Assembly: GCA_965249455.1 (NCBI GenBank)
Contig: OZ252236.1
Location: forward strand, 3,720,001 to 3,784,000
From: Jiulongibacter sp024742395
Lineage (GTDB): Bacteria; Bacteroidota; Bacteroidia; Cytophagales; Spirosomataceae
Direction: 5' to 3'
DNA: 64,000 nucleotides
Part shown: one piece after another, positions 16,927 through 26,013 of the stretch
Position numbering within the stretch: position 1 is the first letter of the stretch
Layout: every line of letters starts with the position of its first letter
The notes under the pieces: generated by a model
Seen by the model: the letters and a program-made list of their open reading frames with translations, nothing else
Told to the model about the DNA's origin: nothing
Database searches by the model: none
Program-made: the position numbers and the translations under genes

Positions 16927-16989
16927 AGTCAGGGTTGGTTTAGATTATGATACAAGTTTAAGTAGCCAATCCTCAGAAACAAAAAAAGA

Positions 16990-17022
16990 GAATTGGTTTC
17001 CTCCTTTCGGTTTCACCAATTC
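16990..17022 (-). terminator. Terminator downstream of the broken Spy-like gene
   Basis: GAATTGGT pairs with ACCAATTC across a 17-nt loop. On the minus strand the stem is followed by a T-rich run (from 16989 downward). It lies just beyond the stop codon at 17080 and upstream of the GH10 gene. Confidence 0.6.
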
Positions 17023-17079
17023 CCTATTTTAATCGATGTAAGAAATTATAAGACCGTTATACTGACAGACTCATGTTTA

Positions 17080-17499
17080 TTATTCCTGGTCTTTATCGAC
17101 TGGCTTTCTTTCCCTATGCATTCCTCTCTTATGAGGACCTCTTTTTCTGTGATGATCGCCATGCTTTTTACGCATTTCTGATTTCTTCGCCTCCAAGGCT
17201 TTAAACTGATCCTCTGTCAGAATGCTTTTTAGCTCGCCATTGAACGCCTCACGTTCAGCCTTCATTTCTTCACGCTGGGCCTTCATAGCCTCTCTTCTCT
17301 CTTCCATTTTAGCCGCTCGGTCTTCATTTAAGGCTAACACTTTCTGAAACTGCTACTCCGACAAGCCCAGCTCTTCTTTCATTTTAGCAGTGTGCTTTTT
17401 TGCTCTTTCTACTGGGTTTACATTTTCTTTTTGTAGTCTCTGTGCATTCGTAATCAGGGCTCCTGAAACTAATAAGCCCATTAAAATTAACTTTTTCAT
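17080..17499 (-). pseudogene. Spy/CpxP-like periplasmic protein gene interrupted by an in-frame TAG
   Basis: Reading from the ATG at 17499-17497 gives a signal peptide (MKKLILMGLLVSGALITNAQ) and a charged helix. Codon 49 is TAG (17355-17353). The same frame then continues for 90 codons to a proper stop. The interrupted helix reads MKEELGLSE-stop-QFQKVLALNEDRAAKM, and relatives normally have Gln or Asp/Glu there, so CAG or GAG to TAG is the simplest change. The remaining Lys/Glu/Arg-rich helices and a His/Arg-rich tail (HGDHHRKRGPHKRGMH) resemble Spy-like chaperone or metal-responsive proteins. Everything except that single codon looks intact, so the mutation may be recent, or a sequencing error. 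Confidence 0.8.
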
Positions 17500-17552
17500 T
17501 TGATTTACTTTATTTGGTTTGATTTAATTCTACTCTGTTCTTTTCTGATGAC

Positions 17553-17960
17553 TTACTCCTTATTTAAGTCAGGAGCCGTAACATCCATATAGCTTTCTAC
17601 ATCTACATATTCTGGCTTGCTGTTCCACACAAACCGGAACACATTTTCAGTAATATTTATTTGTCTTGACAACTCTTCAGATCCCGGTCTGTAGCTTTTG
17701 GCAAGGTGACTTTTTATTGATTCGGCTGCATCGAAAAATTCTGATTGCTTAACAGCATCTAGTTGTTGAAACTTTCCGTTAGAGGTCTTATAAGTTTGTA
17801 CCACATAATGGAAAGTGTCCCAATTTTCTTTTCCTTTTGGTCTTTTATCTAGATTTGAAGATTCACCTGTTAGAACATCCGAATTATTGGTTGCAAATGA
17901 GGACATTGAACAGAAGGCAATTCCAGAAAATATAAATACTGATACGATAACTTTTTTCAT
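17553..17960 (-). CDS. Exported protein of unknown function
   Basis: 135 residues; not recognised. A signal peptide ends near MSSFA (about residue 23). The mature protein is mostly alpha-helical with aromatic residues (WDTFHYVVQTYK, FRFVWNSKPEY) and an acidic C terminus. It lies 53 bp upstream of the broken Spy-like gene on the same strand, so the two may have been co-transcribed. An overlapping minus-strand frame at 17884-18153 has no signal or domain and is not called. Confidence 0.6.
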   Translation of the reverse strand: MKKVIVSVFIFSGIAFCSMSSFATNNSDVLTGESSNLDKRPKGKENWDTFHYVVQTYKTSNGKFQQLDAVKQSEFFDAAESIKSHLAKSYRPGSEELSRQINITENVFRFVWNSKPEYVDVESYMDVTAPDLNKE

Positions 17961-18118
17961 GATAAACTATGTTTTTTTCTTTATTGATCTGCTTCTTTGA
18001 CTGGTGATTGGGCCTAAGGTTTAAGACCATTTTATCAATTTCTACGGCTTGGTTCTTTTTATCTATCAATGCATTAAAACTTTCTACCTTACCCTTAATC
18101 AAGTACCCAAAAACGAAA

Positions 18119-18148
18119 AAAGACAAACCCGTTTCCGAGTTTGTCTTT
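18119..18148 (-). terminator. Terminator after the ABC permease gene
   Basis: Perfect 10-bp stem AAAGACAAAC / GTTTGTCTTT with a 10-nt loop. On the minus strand it is followed by a T-run, and it sits 26 bp past the end of the permease gene at 18174. Confidence 0.8.
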
Positions 18149-18173
18149 AACAAATTGAAGAATTTATTCTTCT

Positions 18174-19514
18174 CTAGCTTTTATAAAATACCCATTTTGA
18201 TAGCTCTTTCCAGGTAACTTTTTTTCCGTACATTAGAATACCCACTCTGTAAATTCTTGCTGCCAGCCAGGTGGTGAATATAAAACCACCAATCAATAAT
18301 AAAATGGAAACTACAATTTGCCAGGTAGGTACACCAAAAGGAATTCTTACCATCATAATGATTGGTGAAGTAAAAGGTATCATAGAAGACCAGAACGCCA
18401 ATGGTCCGTTGGGATCACGCATGACAAACTGAGCAATGATAAACGCGGCTATAATCGGTATAGTAATCGGTAAAATAAACTGTTGGGTGTCTGTTTCTCC
18501 ATCTACTGCAGATCCTACTGCACCAAAAAGTGAACTATATAACAGATAACCTCCAAGGAAATAAAACAGAAACGAAACAATTATAGTCGCAATAGGTAGT
18601 GTACCAGCGGCATTAATAATATCTGGAAGTAACTCTGAGGGTATGCCACCACTTTGAGCATTTTGTTGCATCTGAGCAGCTACTTCAGGTGGCAAATTAG
18701 CAGACTGCACTGCACTCATGTCTGGCATTCCTGTTAGTTTATCACCTATTAGCTGACCGCCAATAGAAAACAAAGCCAACGTTAGCACAATCCAAAGGGT
18801 AAACTGGGTAAGGCCCACCAGGGCTACCCCTACGATTTTACCAATCATAAGCTGAAAAGGCTTTACAGAAGAAATAATCACTTCAACAATTCTGCTGGTT
18901 TTCTCTTCCATAACCCCTCGCATTACCTGAGCACCATATATGAAAACTGATATATATATTAAGAATGCACAAATAAAGCCAATGACTGTGGCAGCTGTAG
19001 AACTACTTTTTTTCTCATCACCATCCTTTAAACTGATGGTTTCTGAGCTGATATTCATCTTGGCATCTTCTAAAACAGATCTTGTGATTCCAGCTTCTGT
19101 TAACTTTATATTTTCTATCTCACGTTCTATCGACCCTTCAACTTTGCTCTTCAGTTCCAGTGGCACCCCTCTTTCTGCAAATATCTGAACACTCTTAGTG
19201 TTCTCCATGATATTTTCTGGTATGTAAACCAATGCGTCTTTCCCGCTTTCAGGAAAGGCCTTTTTTGCTTCGGTAATATTCTGATCTAGGTATTCAAATG
19301 AATACATCTCATTGTCAGATATTTTATTAACAAAATAGCCACTATCATCTATAACCGCTATTTTCTTCTCATCCACGCCGCTCATGGCCGCCCAGAATAT
19401 AGCCCCCCACATGCCCATCATTAGCAACGGAACTAGAAGCGTCAATATGATAAAGCTCTTCTTTTTTACTCTCGTAAAGTATTCTCTCTCAATTATGAGT
19501 AATATATTTTTCAT
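18174..19514 (-). CDS. ABC-2 family transporter permease (NatB-like)
   Basis: 446 residues. One N-terminal transmembrane helix (about 20-42) is followed by a large extracytoplasmic domain (to about 175) and then five or six helices, the layout of NatB/YhaP-type permeases. The membrane signature RGVMEEKTSRIVEVIISSVKPFQLMIGKI is clear. NatAB systems export sodium or, in other members, drugs and antimicrobial peptides. The ATPase gene precedes it with a 3-bp gap, so they form one complex and transcript. The specific substrate cannot be read from the sequence. Confidence 0.9.
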   Translation of the reverse strand: MKNILLIIEREYFTRVKKKSFIILTLLVPLLMMGMWGAIFWAAMSGVDEKKIAVIDDSGYFVNKISDNEMYSFEYLDQNITEAKKAFPESGKDALVYIPENIMENTKSVQIFAERGVPLELKSKVEGSIEREIENIKLTEAGITRSVLEDAKMNISSETISLKDGDEKKSSSTAATVIGFICAFLIYISVFIYGAQVMRGVMEEKTSRIVEVIISSVKPFQLMIGKIVGVALVGLTQFTLWIVLTLALFSIGGQLIGDKLTGMPDMSAVQSANLPPEVAAQMQQNAQSGGIPSELLPDIINAAGTLPIATIIVSFLFYFLGGYLLYSSLFGAVGSAVDGETDTQQFILPITIPIIAAFIIAQFVMRDPNGPLAFWSSMIPFTSPIIMMVRIPFGVPTWQIVVSILLLIGGFIFTTWLAARIYRVGILMYGKKVTWKELSKWVFYKS

Positions 19515-19517
19515 GGT

Positions 19518-20426
19518 TTAGTCTTGGTTTACAGCAGTTATGAAGATGTCGTTCATGCTTGGGATGTTCTCATTAAAAGCCTTAAGCTCCACTTGTTCAA
19601 TGAGCGATTTGATTAAATCATTCATTGAAACACCATCTGATACTTTTACATTGCCTTTGAAATGATTAGGCGAAAGTTCATTAGAATTAAGTAAATCAAA
19701 AACACCCTCTTTTGAATTCAATTTGCCGTCGTATTCAATATTAAAGCTATTGGTTTTGAATTGCTCTTTCAGCTCGGTTTTTGAACCATCAAGGACCTTT
19801 TTTGATTTGTTTATTAAGGCCACATGATCACAAAGTTCTTCCACAGATTCCATTCTATGTGTTGAGAATATAATGGTGCTGCCTTCATCACGTAGTCTAA
19901 GAATTTCATCCTTTATTATGTTGGCATTTATGGGATCAAAACCACTGAAGGGTTCATCCAGAATTATTAGTTTAGGCTGATGCAAAACTGTAGCCACAAA
20001 CTGAATCTTCTGTTGCATACCTTTTGAGAGGTCTTCCACGGGTTTCTCCCACCAGCTTTTGATATCAAAACGGATGAACCATTCTTTGAGCTTGTCCATG
20101 GCCTCAGTTTTGGTAAGTCCTTTCAGTCTGGCGAGATATAAGAGTAAATCGCCTACTTTCATTTTTTTATAAAGCCCTCTTTCTTCGGGAAGGTATCCTA
20201 TCTGATAAATATGTTTTTCTGCCAGCTTTTCTCCGTCAAAATAAATTTCGCCTGAGTCTGGTGCAGTGATTTGATTTACAATCCTAATTAATGAGGTTTT
20301 CCCTGCTCCATTCGGACCTAAAAGCCCAAATATCAGACCTTTAGGAACGGTAATACTTACGTCGTCAAGAGCAAGGTGGTTAGCATAATTTTTAACAATG
20401 TGCTTTATGTCTAAGATAGTGTCCAC
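19518..20426 (-). CDS. ABC transporter ATP-binding protein (NatA-like)
   Basis: 302 residues. The nucleotide-binding domain has Walker A GPNGAGKTS, the LSKGMQQK signature, Walker B LIILDEPFSGFDP and an H-loop (FSTHR). The C-terminal about 80 residues form the extra domain usual for ABC-2 exporters with cytoplasmic ATPases (NSFNIEYDGKL onward). It pairs with the permease gene 3 bp downstream. A divergent LytTR regulator gene starts about 165 bp upstream and could regulate the pair, since LytTR proteins often sit next to ABC-2 exporters. Confidence 0.93.
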   Translation of the reverse strand: MDTILDIKHIVKNYANHLALDDVSITVPKGLIFGLLGPNGAGKTSLIRIVNQITAPDSGEIYFDGEKLAEKHIYQIGYLPEERGLYKKMKVGDLLLYLARLKGLTKTEAMDKLKEWFIRFDIKSWWEKPVEDLSKGMQQKIQFVATVLHQPKLIILDEPFSGFDPINANIIKDEILRLRDEGSTIIFSTHRMESVEELCDHVALINKSKKVLDGSKTELKEQFKTNSFNIEYDGKLNSKEGVFDLLNSNELSPNHFKGNVKVSDGVSMNDLIKSLIEQVELKAFNENIPSMNDIFITAVNQD

Positions 20427-20590
20427 GGATTAATTTTTAATTTCTCAAAATTAACTAAGTCTGTCTATTTCAATAGCTTTTTCTGATAAAAGGCGGGAGG
20501 TCAATTTAATTGGTTTTAAGTTTTTTTAACTCTATTCCAACCATTCATGACACTAATGGGTCATACATACACCAACTATTCTACCTATTC

Positions 20591-20929
20591 ATGAAAAACA
20601 CCATAAAGCTTGTAGGCAAAAAGCATGTTCACCCTAGTGACGTGGTATTGCTAAAAGCCGATGCCAACTACACAGAAGTAACTTTGAAAGACGGTGAACA
20701 GATTATTGTTTCAAAGACTCTTAAAGAAATGGAAAAGGCATTCACTAACTTTTCGTACTTTTTTAGAACGCACAAATCATTTATGGTCAACCTAAATCAT
20801 GTGGTTAGTGTTCAGATCAACGGAATTGGTAACAAAGTGAGATTAAACAATGATTTTGATGCTCAGATTAGCCGTAGAAAAAAAGAGGCTTTTATGAACG
20901 TAATGCGTCAAAGAGCTATAGCAGTGTAA
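20591..20929 (+). CDS. Stand-alone LytTR DNA-binding domain protein
   Basis: 112 residues from the ATG at 20591. A longer frame from a TTG at 20510 adds 27 residues of no recognisable character. The protein is a single LytTR domain: VVLLKADANYTEVTLKDGEQIIVSKTLKEMEK, FFRTHKSFMVNLNHVVSV, and VRLNNDFDAQISRRKKEAF. There is no receiver or membrane part, so its input is unknown; it may respond by abundance or partner binding. It is divergent from the NatAB-like genes and converges on citrate synthase, separated from it by a strong terminator. Confidence 0.85.
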   Translation: MKNTIKLVGKKHVHPSDVVLLKADANYTEVTLKDGEQIIVSKTLKEMEKAFTNFSYFFRTHKSFMVNLNHVVSVQINGIGNKVRLNNDFDAQISRRKKEAFMNVMRQRAIAV

Positions 20930-20958
20930 AGTCGATCCTTAAACTATATATGAAGAAA

Positions 20959-20990
20959 AAAAGGGAGTTGCTGAAAAGCGACTCCCTTTT
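20959..20990. terminator. Bidirectional terminator between lytTR gene and gltA
   Basis: A 13-bp stem (AAAAGGGAGTTGC with 20978-20990; one G-U pair) and a 6-nt loop, A-rich before and T-rich after. It serves both convergent genes. Confidence 0.88.
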
Positions 20991-21012
20991 TACTTATAGC
21001 TAAGGTTAATTG

Positions 21013-22299
21013 TTATTTTCTTTTTGACATCTCTACAAATTCTCTGGCAGTTTCACCTGTGTAAATCTGACGAGGACGTCCGATAGCCTGACCACTTTCT
21101 CTAAGCTCTAACCACTGTGCAATCCAGCCCGGTAAACGACCAATGGCAAACATCACTGTGAACATATTTACCGGAATTCCTAAAGCACGGTATATAATTC
21201 CGGAATAGAAATCAACATTAGGGTAAAGCTTTCTTTGGATGAAATACTCATCATTTAAAGCAGCTTCTTCCAGTCCTCTGGCAATATCCAATACAGGATC
21301 ATCTATACCCAAGGCTTCCAAAACTTCATCGGCAGACTTTTTAATTATTCTGGCACGAGGGTCAAAGTTTTTGTACACCCTATGACCAAAGCCCATCAAT
21401 CTGAAAGGATCGTTTTTGTCTTTCGCTTTGTCCAGATATTTCTGTACTCCACCACCATCTTCTTTAATAGCTTCCAGCATCTCAATTACCGCCTGATTGG
21501 CACCTCCATGAAGAGGACCCCACAAGGCAGAAATTCCAGCAGAAATTGAAGAATATAAATTAGCCTGAGAAGAACCCACTAATCTTACTGTAGAGGTAGA
21601 GCAGTTTTGCTCGTGGTCAGCATGAAGAATCAATAGACTATTCAATGCTTTTGAGACAACAGGATTCACTTCATATTCTTCTACCGGTAAGGCAAACATC
21701 ATATGAAGAAAGTTAGAACAATAGTCTAATTTATTCTGAGGGTAATTAATCGGGTGCCCCTGAGATTTCTTGTAACACCAAGTAGCCAGAGTCGGGAACT
21801 TAGCCATCAATCTCATGATATGAACATCGATGTTATCCATGTCATTTTTAGAGTATGACTCCGGGTAAAAACCGCTCATAGCACTTACTAATGAAGACAT
21901 CACTCCCATTGGATGTGCGTTCACAGGGAAGCCATCAAATATTTTTCTCATATCTTCATTTACCATTGTGTGTCTGGTAATTTTAGATACGAAATTATCG
22001 TACTCAGTCTGATTCGGTAATTCACCGTAAATTAATAAGTAAGCTACGGCAAGGAAATCGGCTTTCTCAGCTAAATCTTCAATTGCGTAACCTCTGTATC
22101 TCAAAATTCCTTCTTCACCATCAAGGTAAGTAATGGCTGAAGTGGTAGAACCTGTATTTTTAAAACCCGGGTCAATGGTTATATGTCCGGTTTGACCTCT
22201 TAACTTAGATATATCAATTGCCTTTTCTTGTTCACTCCCTTCAATCACAGGGAATTCGTATTCTTTGCCTTCAAGGATTAGCTTAGCTGTTTCGGACAT
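21013..22299 (-). CDS. gltA: Citrate synthase (type II, gltA)
   Basis: 428 residues, normal for hexameric type II enzymes. It condenses acetyl-CoA with oxaloacetate at the entry to the TCA cycle. Catalytic landmarks are present: HADHEQNCSTSTVR with the first active-site His, GFGHRVYKNFDPRA with the second, and DFYSGI with the Asp. The N-terminal beta domain (IDPGFKNTGSTTSAITYLDGEEGILRYRGY) is typical. It is monocistronic, bounded by the 20959-20990 terminator and a 254-bp upstream region that presumably holds its promoter. No other TCA genes lie beside it. Confidence 0.97.
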   Translation of the reverse strand: MSETAKLILEGKEYEFPVIEGSEQEKAIDISKLRGQTGHITIDPGFKNTGSTTSAITYLDGEEGILRYRGYAIEDLAEKADFLAVAYLLIYGELPNQTEYDNFVSKITRHTMVNEDMRKIFDGFPVNAHPMGVMSSLVSAMSGFYPESYSKNDMDNIDVHIMRLMAKFPTLATWCYKKSQGHPINYPQNKLDYCSNFLHMMFALPVEEYEVNPVVSKALNSLLILHADHEQNCSTSTVRLVGSSQANLYSSISAGISALWGPLHGGANQAVIEMLEAIKEDGGGVQKYLDKAKDKNDPFRLMGFGHRVYKNFDPRARIIKKSADEVLEALGIDDPVLDIARGLEEAALNDEYFIQRKLYPNVDFYSGIIYRALGIPVNMFTVMFAIGRLPGWIAQWLELRESGQAIGRPRQIYTGETAREFVEMSKRK

Positions 22300-22553
22300 C
22301 TCGTCTACTTTATTTTGAGTTCTTTAGAATAATGCGTTTCAGGGCTGCGAATTTAGTGAAAATACTAGAAAATTTACAGGGGAAATCAGAAATAAAACCT
22401 ACTAAAATCCATTTATAAACCTATTTCATCACTTCCAGTCAAAATTCTACCCTTTGTTTGAATATTAACACAAAGCCCTTTCTGCTTGTTCCTTTTATTT
22501 GAACAAAATAGTAACGATGAAACCGATTTCAATTTCGTTTATCTGGCTTTTAG

Positions 22554-24026
22554 TTAATTGCCATAAAGAGCTTTTGCCGCAGCCTCATATTTATCCCCTG
22601 AAATCCAGATTGGTGCCTTGTCTTTATTGGCAATAAGTCTGGCTGTATAAGCAAATGATTTGGCAAACTTTGTACAGTAATCATAATCGAGCGATTCGGG
22701 ATTATCCGCTTCTTTATGGTAATACTGCATCATTTCATCACTGAAAGAAGTAAATCCTGGCGAAAAAGAAGGAGCCGGGATGCCTTTTACTGCAAACTGT
22801 ACATTATCTGACCTGTCAAACAGTCCCATTTCTGGCACAGGATCATCAATTAAGGTCAATCCTAAAGCAGAAACTCCTTTGGTGATTTCTGATTCGGCTC
22901 CGGTTCTTGAAACACCCAATCCTGTAATTTTGGTTACATCATTGTAGCCAGCTCCATCAATATTCAGATTAAAAACGGCCTTATTTAATGGCATTAGCGG
23001 ATGCTCTACATAATATCCGCTCCCAAGCAAGCCCATCTCTTCTCCCGTGACAGCCAAAACCACGACTGATCTTTCAGGCCTTTTAGCACTTAAAGCTTTT
23101 GCCGCAGTAAGCAATCCGGCTACCCCTATGGCATTATCTCTGGCTCCGTTAAAAATGTAATCATCTCCTACTGAAGAAGCTTCACGAAACCCAATATGAT
23201 CATAGTGAGCTGTAAGAATTACATATTCATCTTTAAGTGAAGGCGATGAGCCTTCTATAAACCCTATGACATTGTTACTGGTTTTGGGTATTATTTTTAA
23301 AGCTTCTGTCTGAATGCTAATAGCTTTATCTTCCATTTTTTTGGCCGTAGCCATGTTGACTAAGATCGTAGTAAAAGCCTCTTCTTTTTCCTTTTTGATT
23401 TCCATTTTACCACTTCCCAAATTCTTTACAATAACATCCCAGGGGGCAGGAATGGAAAAAATTTCAATCATTGCCAGTGCTCCTCTTTCTTTAGCTAAAG
23501 CTATCTTTTTATCTGTGGCTTTAATCATATCTCTGAATCCTTTTGAATCAGGCGTACCCATTTGAGTTATTACTACTTTACCTTTCACATCTACCCCCTC
23601 GTAGTCATCGTAAGATTCATCTGCTGAAACCCAGCCATAGCCTACTTTAATCAACTCTGCATCTTTAATATTGATACCACTACCGCTCAATAACAAAAAG
23701 TCATCATTAATCTGTAATTCTTCTGAACCAAAGCCTATAGTTCCTTTGTCTGGTTGATCTATTTTCACAAAAGGTATTGGCTGAAAAAAGGCCCCTCCTA
23801 CCGGCTGAAGCCCGTAACTCCGAAATTCTTCTGCTATATAGGCAGAGGCGGCATTATTCCCTGGCTCTCCTGTTTTTCTTCCCATCAGAGCATCTGAAGC
23901 CAGAAAGCGAATGTGTTTTTCCACAAATGCCTCTTCAATTTTGGATTCAGGTAATTTTTTAAATTTCTGTCCGTTTGTTAAAAGGAATGCTCCGAGAAGC
24001 ATCAGAGTTAAGCTTATTCTTTTCAT
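22554..24026 (-). CDS. Exported M28-family metallopeptidase with PA domain
   Basis: 490 residues with a signal peptide (to about residue 20). An inserted PA domain (about 110-230, GVDVKGKVVITQMGTPDSKG) splits the M28 fold. Di-zinc ligands are visible: AHYDHIG, NGARDNAIGVAGLL, GEEMGLLGS and a later SDNVQFAVKGIPA. Family members are aminopeptidases or glutamate-carboxypeptidase-like enzymes acting in the periplasm or outside the cell. It is probably monocistronic and divergent from the TPR-like gene at 24095. Confidence 0.92.
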   Translation of the reverse strand: MKRISLTLMLLGAFLLTNGQKFKKLPESKIEEAFVEKHIRFLASDALMGRKTGEPGNNAASAYIAEEFRSYGLQPVGGAFFQPIPFVKIDQPDKGTIGFGSEELQINDDFLLLSGSGINIKDAELIKVGYGWVSADESYDDYEGVDVKGKVVITQMGTPDSKGFRDMIKATDKKIALAKERGALAMIEIFSIPAPWDVIVKNLGSGKMEIKKEKEEAFTTILVNMATAKKMEDKAISIQTEALKIIPKTSNNVIGFIEGSSPSLKDEYVILTAHYDHIGFREASSVGDDYIFNGARDNAIGVAGLLTAAKALSAKRPERSVVVLAVTGEEMGLLGSGYYVEHPLMPLNKAVFNLNIDGAGYNDVTKITGLGVSRTGAESEITKGVSALGLTLIDDPVPEMGLFDRSDNVQFAVKGIPAPSFSPGFTSFSDEMMQYYHKEADNPESLDYDYCTKFAKSFAYTARLIANKDKAPIWISGDKYEAAAKALYGN

Positions 24027-24094
24027 TAATTTATAAGGCCTATTGACCGACTTTACTTCAAACTAGTTTTCACGAATTAAAAGCTTTTTTTGTT

Positions 24095-24730
24095 ATGAAG
24101 TACATTCTGCTTACTCTAATATCCTTCACCTTCTATAGTGCAGAGGCATTTCCAGACAGTTCAGAAACCAAAATTGAACAAGCTGATGCCTATTTCAATG
24201 CCGGCAGATATTGGGAAGCCTTCCTATTGTACAAAGAAGCAGCAAATACAGATAGTTACTTAATGAGCAAGATTGAGGACACTAAAAAGTGTATGATACT
24301 GGATCATAAATACAAGGTAAACCGAGATTTAAAAAAGTATGCTGTAGCCATTGAGAACCTTCAGGATTTGGTTGGGATGAACCCAAACGAACCCAATAAG
24401 TATGACCTGGGAGTTATGGCCTATTTACATGCAAGAAACCTGCAGCAAAAGGCCTATAGTCAAAAATATAAAGAAGATGCCAGAGCCAAGTTAAAAGAGG
24501 CATCGGCTTATTACAGGCTGGCTTTGGAGGAAGGCATTAACCCTGATGAAATTATCCCTAGTCTTAAATTGTGCGAAAAGCAGCTCTATTTAGTTACAGA
24601 TGATGCAAAGCCAAGGAGTCAATCTGAAATTGAGTCAGAAATAAGACAAAGTCTTGATATCAGAGATCAGGAAATAAAGACTCCTGTTGAAAGAACCCGT
24701 AAAGTTCAAATTCTGGAATCTCAGGAGTAA
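24095..24730 (+). CDS. Exported TPR-like protein
   Basis: 211 residues with a short signal peptide (to about residue 18, AEAFPDSS). Helical repeats with TPR character follow (QADAYFNAGRYWEAFLLYKEAANTD; KKYAVAIENLQDLVGMNPNEP; AYYRLALEEGINPDE). The C-terminal 40 residues are charged and probably disordered. TPR proteins usually mediate protein contacts; no partner is indicated here. The last 10 bp overlap the convergent DUF3820 gene. Confidence 0.7.
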   Translation: MKYILLTLISFTFYSAEAFPDSSETKIEQADAYFNAGRYWEAFLLYKEAANTDSYLMSKIEDTKKCMILDHKYKVNRDLKKYAVAIENLQDLVGMNPNEPNKYDLGVMAYLHARNLQQKAYSQKYKEDARAKLKEASAYYRLALEEGINPDEIIPSLKLCEKQLYLVTDDAKPRSQSEIESEIRQSLDIRDQEIKTPVERTRKVQILESQE

Positions 24731-24981
24731 GGTTTGTTATCCTGAGGTACTATTTGTTTGAGCTTGTAAATAATTTCCTGAAGGCCATTGCTTTTAATTT
24801 CATAAGTAGTGGCCATCCAGGAGCCCAATTTGTTTTCAGGGAAACCACCCTTTCTCATAAACCATTCTAAGTATGAAATAGGTAAATCAGCGATAATGGT
24901 ACCTTTATATTTACCAAAGGGCATCCTCTTTCTGACTATATCTAAAAGTATCTCTTTATCAAATTGCGGTAAATTCTCCAT
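24721..24981 (-). CDS. DUF3820-family small protein
   Basis: 86 residues. The core MPFGKYKGTIIADLPISYLEWF, followed by RKGGFPENKLG, is the DUF3820 signature, a small fold seen alone and attached to exonucleases. Its molecular role is unsettled. Its start codon directly abuts the proB stop codon, so it is translated from the proB transcript. Confidence 0.85.
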   Translation of the reverse strand: MENLPQFDKEILLDIVRKRMPFGKYKGTIIADLPISYLEWFMRKGGFPENKLGSWMATTYEIKSNGLQEIIYKLKQIVPQDNKPYS

Positions 24982-26013
24982 TTAAAATATCGCTATATCA
25001 TCAGCATGTGCTACAACCATTTTTTGCTTCTCAGAAGAAAGTTCTTCCGAAGCCTTTCTGGTTCTGGCTACGGCGATAACTTGATTTTTTGCATCCACTA
25101 TTTCTACAACTTCGCCTTTATCAAATCTGCCTGAAATTCGCATAATTCCTACCGCAAGCAAACTTTTCCTATCTTTTAAGGCTTCTACGGCTCCATCATC
25201 TATCTTGATTTTTGCTGTAGTTAATCCACCACTGGCAAGCCATTTATTACGAGACGAAAGATTTACTTCAGAGGCATCAAAGGTGGTTCCACTTTTTCCA
25301 TCAAAAGCCTTTAAAATACCTCCCTGATGCGTTTTAATTCCAAAGATTGTTACCCCAATTCCCATCCGGGTTGCTAATTTGGCAAAAGTGAGCTTAGAGG
25401 ACATACCTCCCAATCCGAGGCTTGACTTCTTCGTATCTACGAGACCCATCACTTCTTCATTAATTTCCTTTACCTTCGGTACAATTTGCCTTTCTTTATC
25501 CAGCAAACCACCTGATTCAGTAGCAATCATAAGAAGTTTAGCCCCAAAACCTACGGCAATTAGGGTAGCTAATTCATCATTATCTGAGAATTTGAGCTCA
25601 CGGTCAGAAATTACATCGTTCTCATTTGCCACCGGAATTATCTCATTATCCCATAGCTCTTGATAGGTATCTTTAAGTTGAAGAAAAAGCTCTCTTTTTG
25701 AAAAATGGCGTCTTTCGCATAGACTCTGAGCCAGTCTGATACCCTTTTTCTCAAAATAATATTGAAATTTCCCTATCAACAATGGATTACCAATTGCCGC
25801 CGCCGCCTTTCTTTTTGAAAGCCTGCCGTCGTAATTTTTTATGAAGGATTTGCCAGCTCCTACAGCTCCTGAAGATACCAAAACCAAATTATGGTTGGTA
25901 TGCAGTGTACTCATTTCATGAGCAATGCGTTCAATAACAGCCTCATCAGGCACACCCTGAGCATCTGTGATACTAGAAGTACCAAATTTTATTACCAGTA
26001 AAGGTTTACTCAT
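24982..26013 (-). CDS. proB: Glutamate 5-kinase
   Basis: 343 residues. It phosphorylates glutamate in the first step of proline synthesis. The amino-acid-kinase fold shows VIKFGTSSIT, the SSGAVGAG loop, the NENDVI glutamate-binding motif, the FSDNDELA segment, and LGLGGMSSKLTFAKLATRMG. A C-terminal PUA domain (about 265-343, KSLLAVGIMRISGRFDKGEVVEI) is present. proA, the usual partner, is not adjacent. It overlaps the upstream unknown gene by 8 bp and abuts the DUF3820 gene, suggesting tight co-translation. Confidence 0.95.
   Translation of the reverse strand: MSKPLLVIKFGTSSITDAQGVPDEAVIERIAHEMSTLHTNHNLVLVSSGAVGAGKSFIKNYDGRLSKRKAAAAIGNPLLIGKFQYYFEKKGIRLAQSLCERRHFSKRELFLQLKDTYQELWDNEIIPVANENDVISDRELKFSDNDELATLIAVGFGAKLLMIATESGGLLDKERQIVPKVKEINEEVMGLVDTKKSSLGLGGMSSKLTFAKLATRMGIGVTIFGIKTHQGGILKAFDGKSGTTFDASEVNLSSRNKWLASGGLTTAKIKIDDGAVEALKDRKSLLAVGIMRISGRFDKGEVVEIVDAKNQVIAVARTRKASEELSSEKQKMVVAHADDIAIF

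Noticed and set aside
17353..17355. TAG decoded as an amino acid or by programmed read-through
   Set aside because: No pyrrolysine genes or read-through structure are visible in the window. A point mutation or sequencing error is simpler.
17884..18153. 89-codon minus-strand frame overlapping the unknown exported protein gene
   Set aside because: It overlaps a gene with a clear signal peptide, runs through the terminator at 18119-18148 and shows no protein-like features.
20510..20590. Upstream TTG start for the LytTR protein
   Set aside because: The added 27 residues have no family resemblance, and the ATG at 20591 begins exactly at the domain's usual N terminus.
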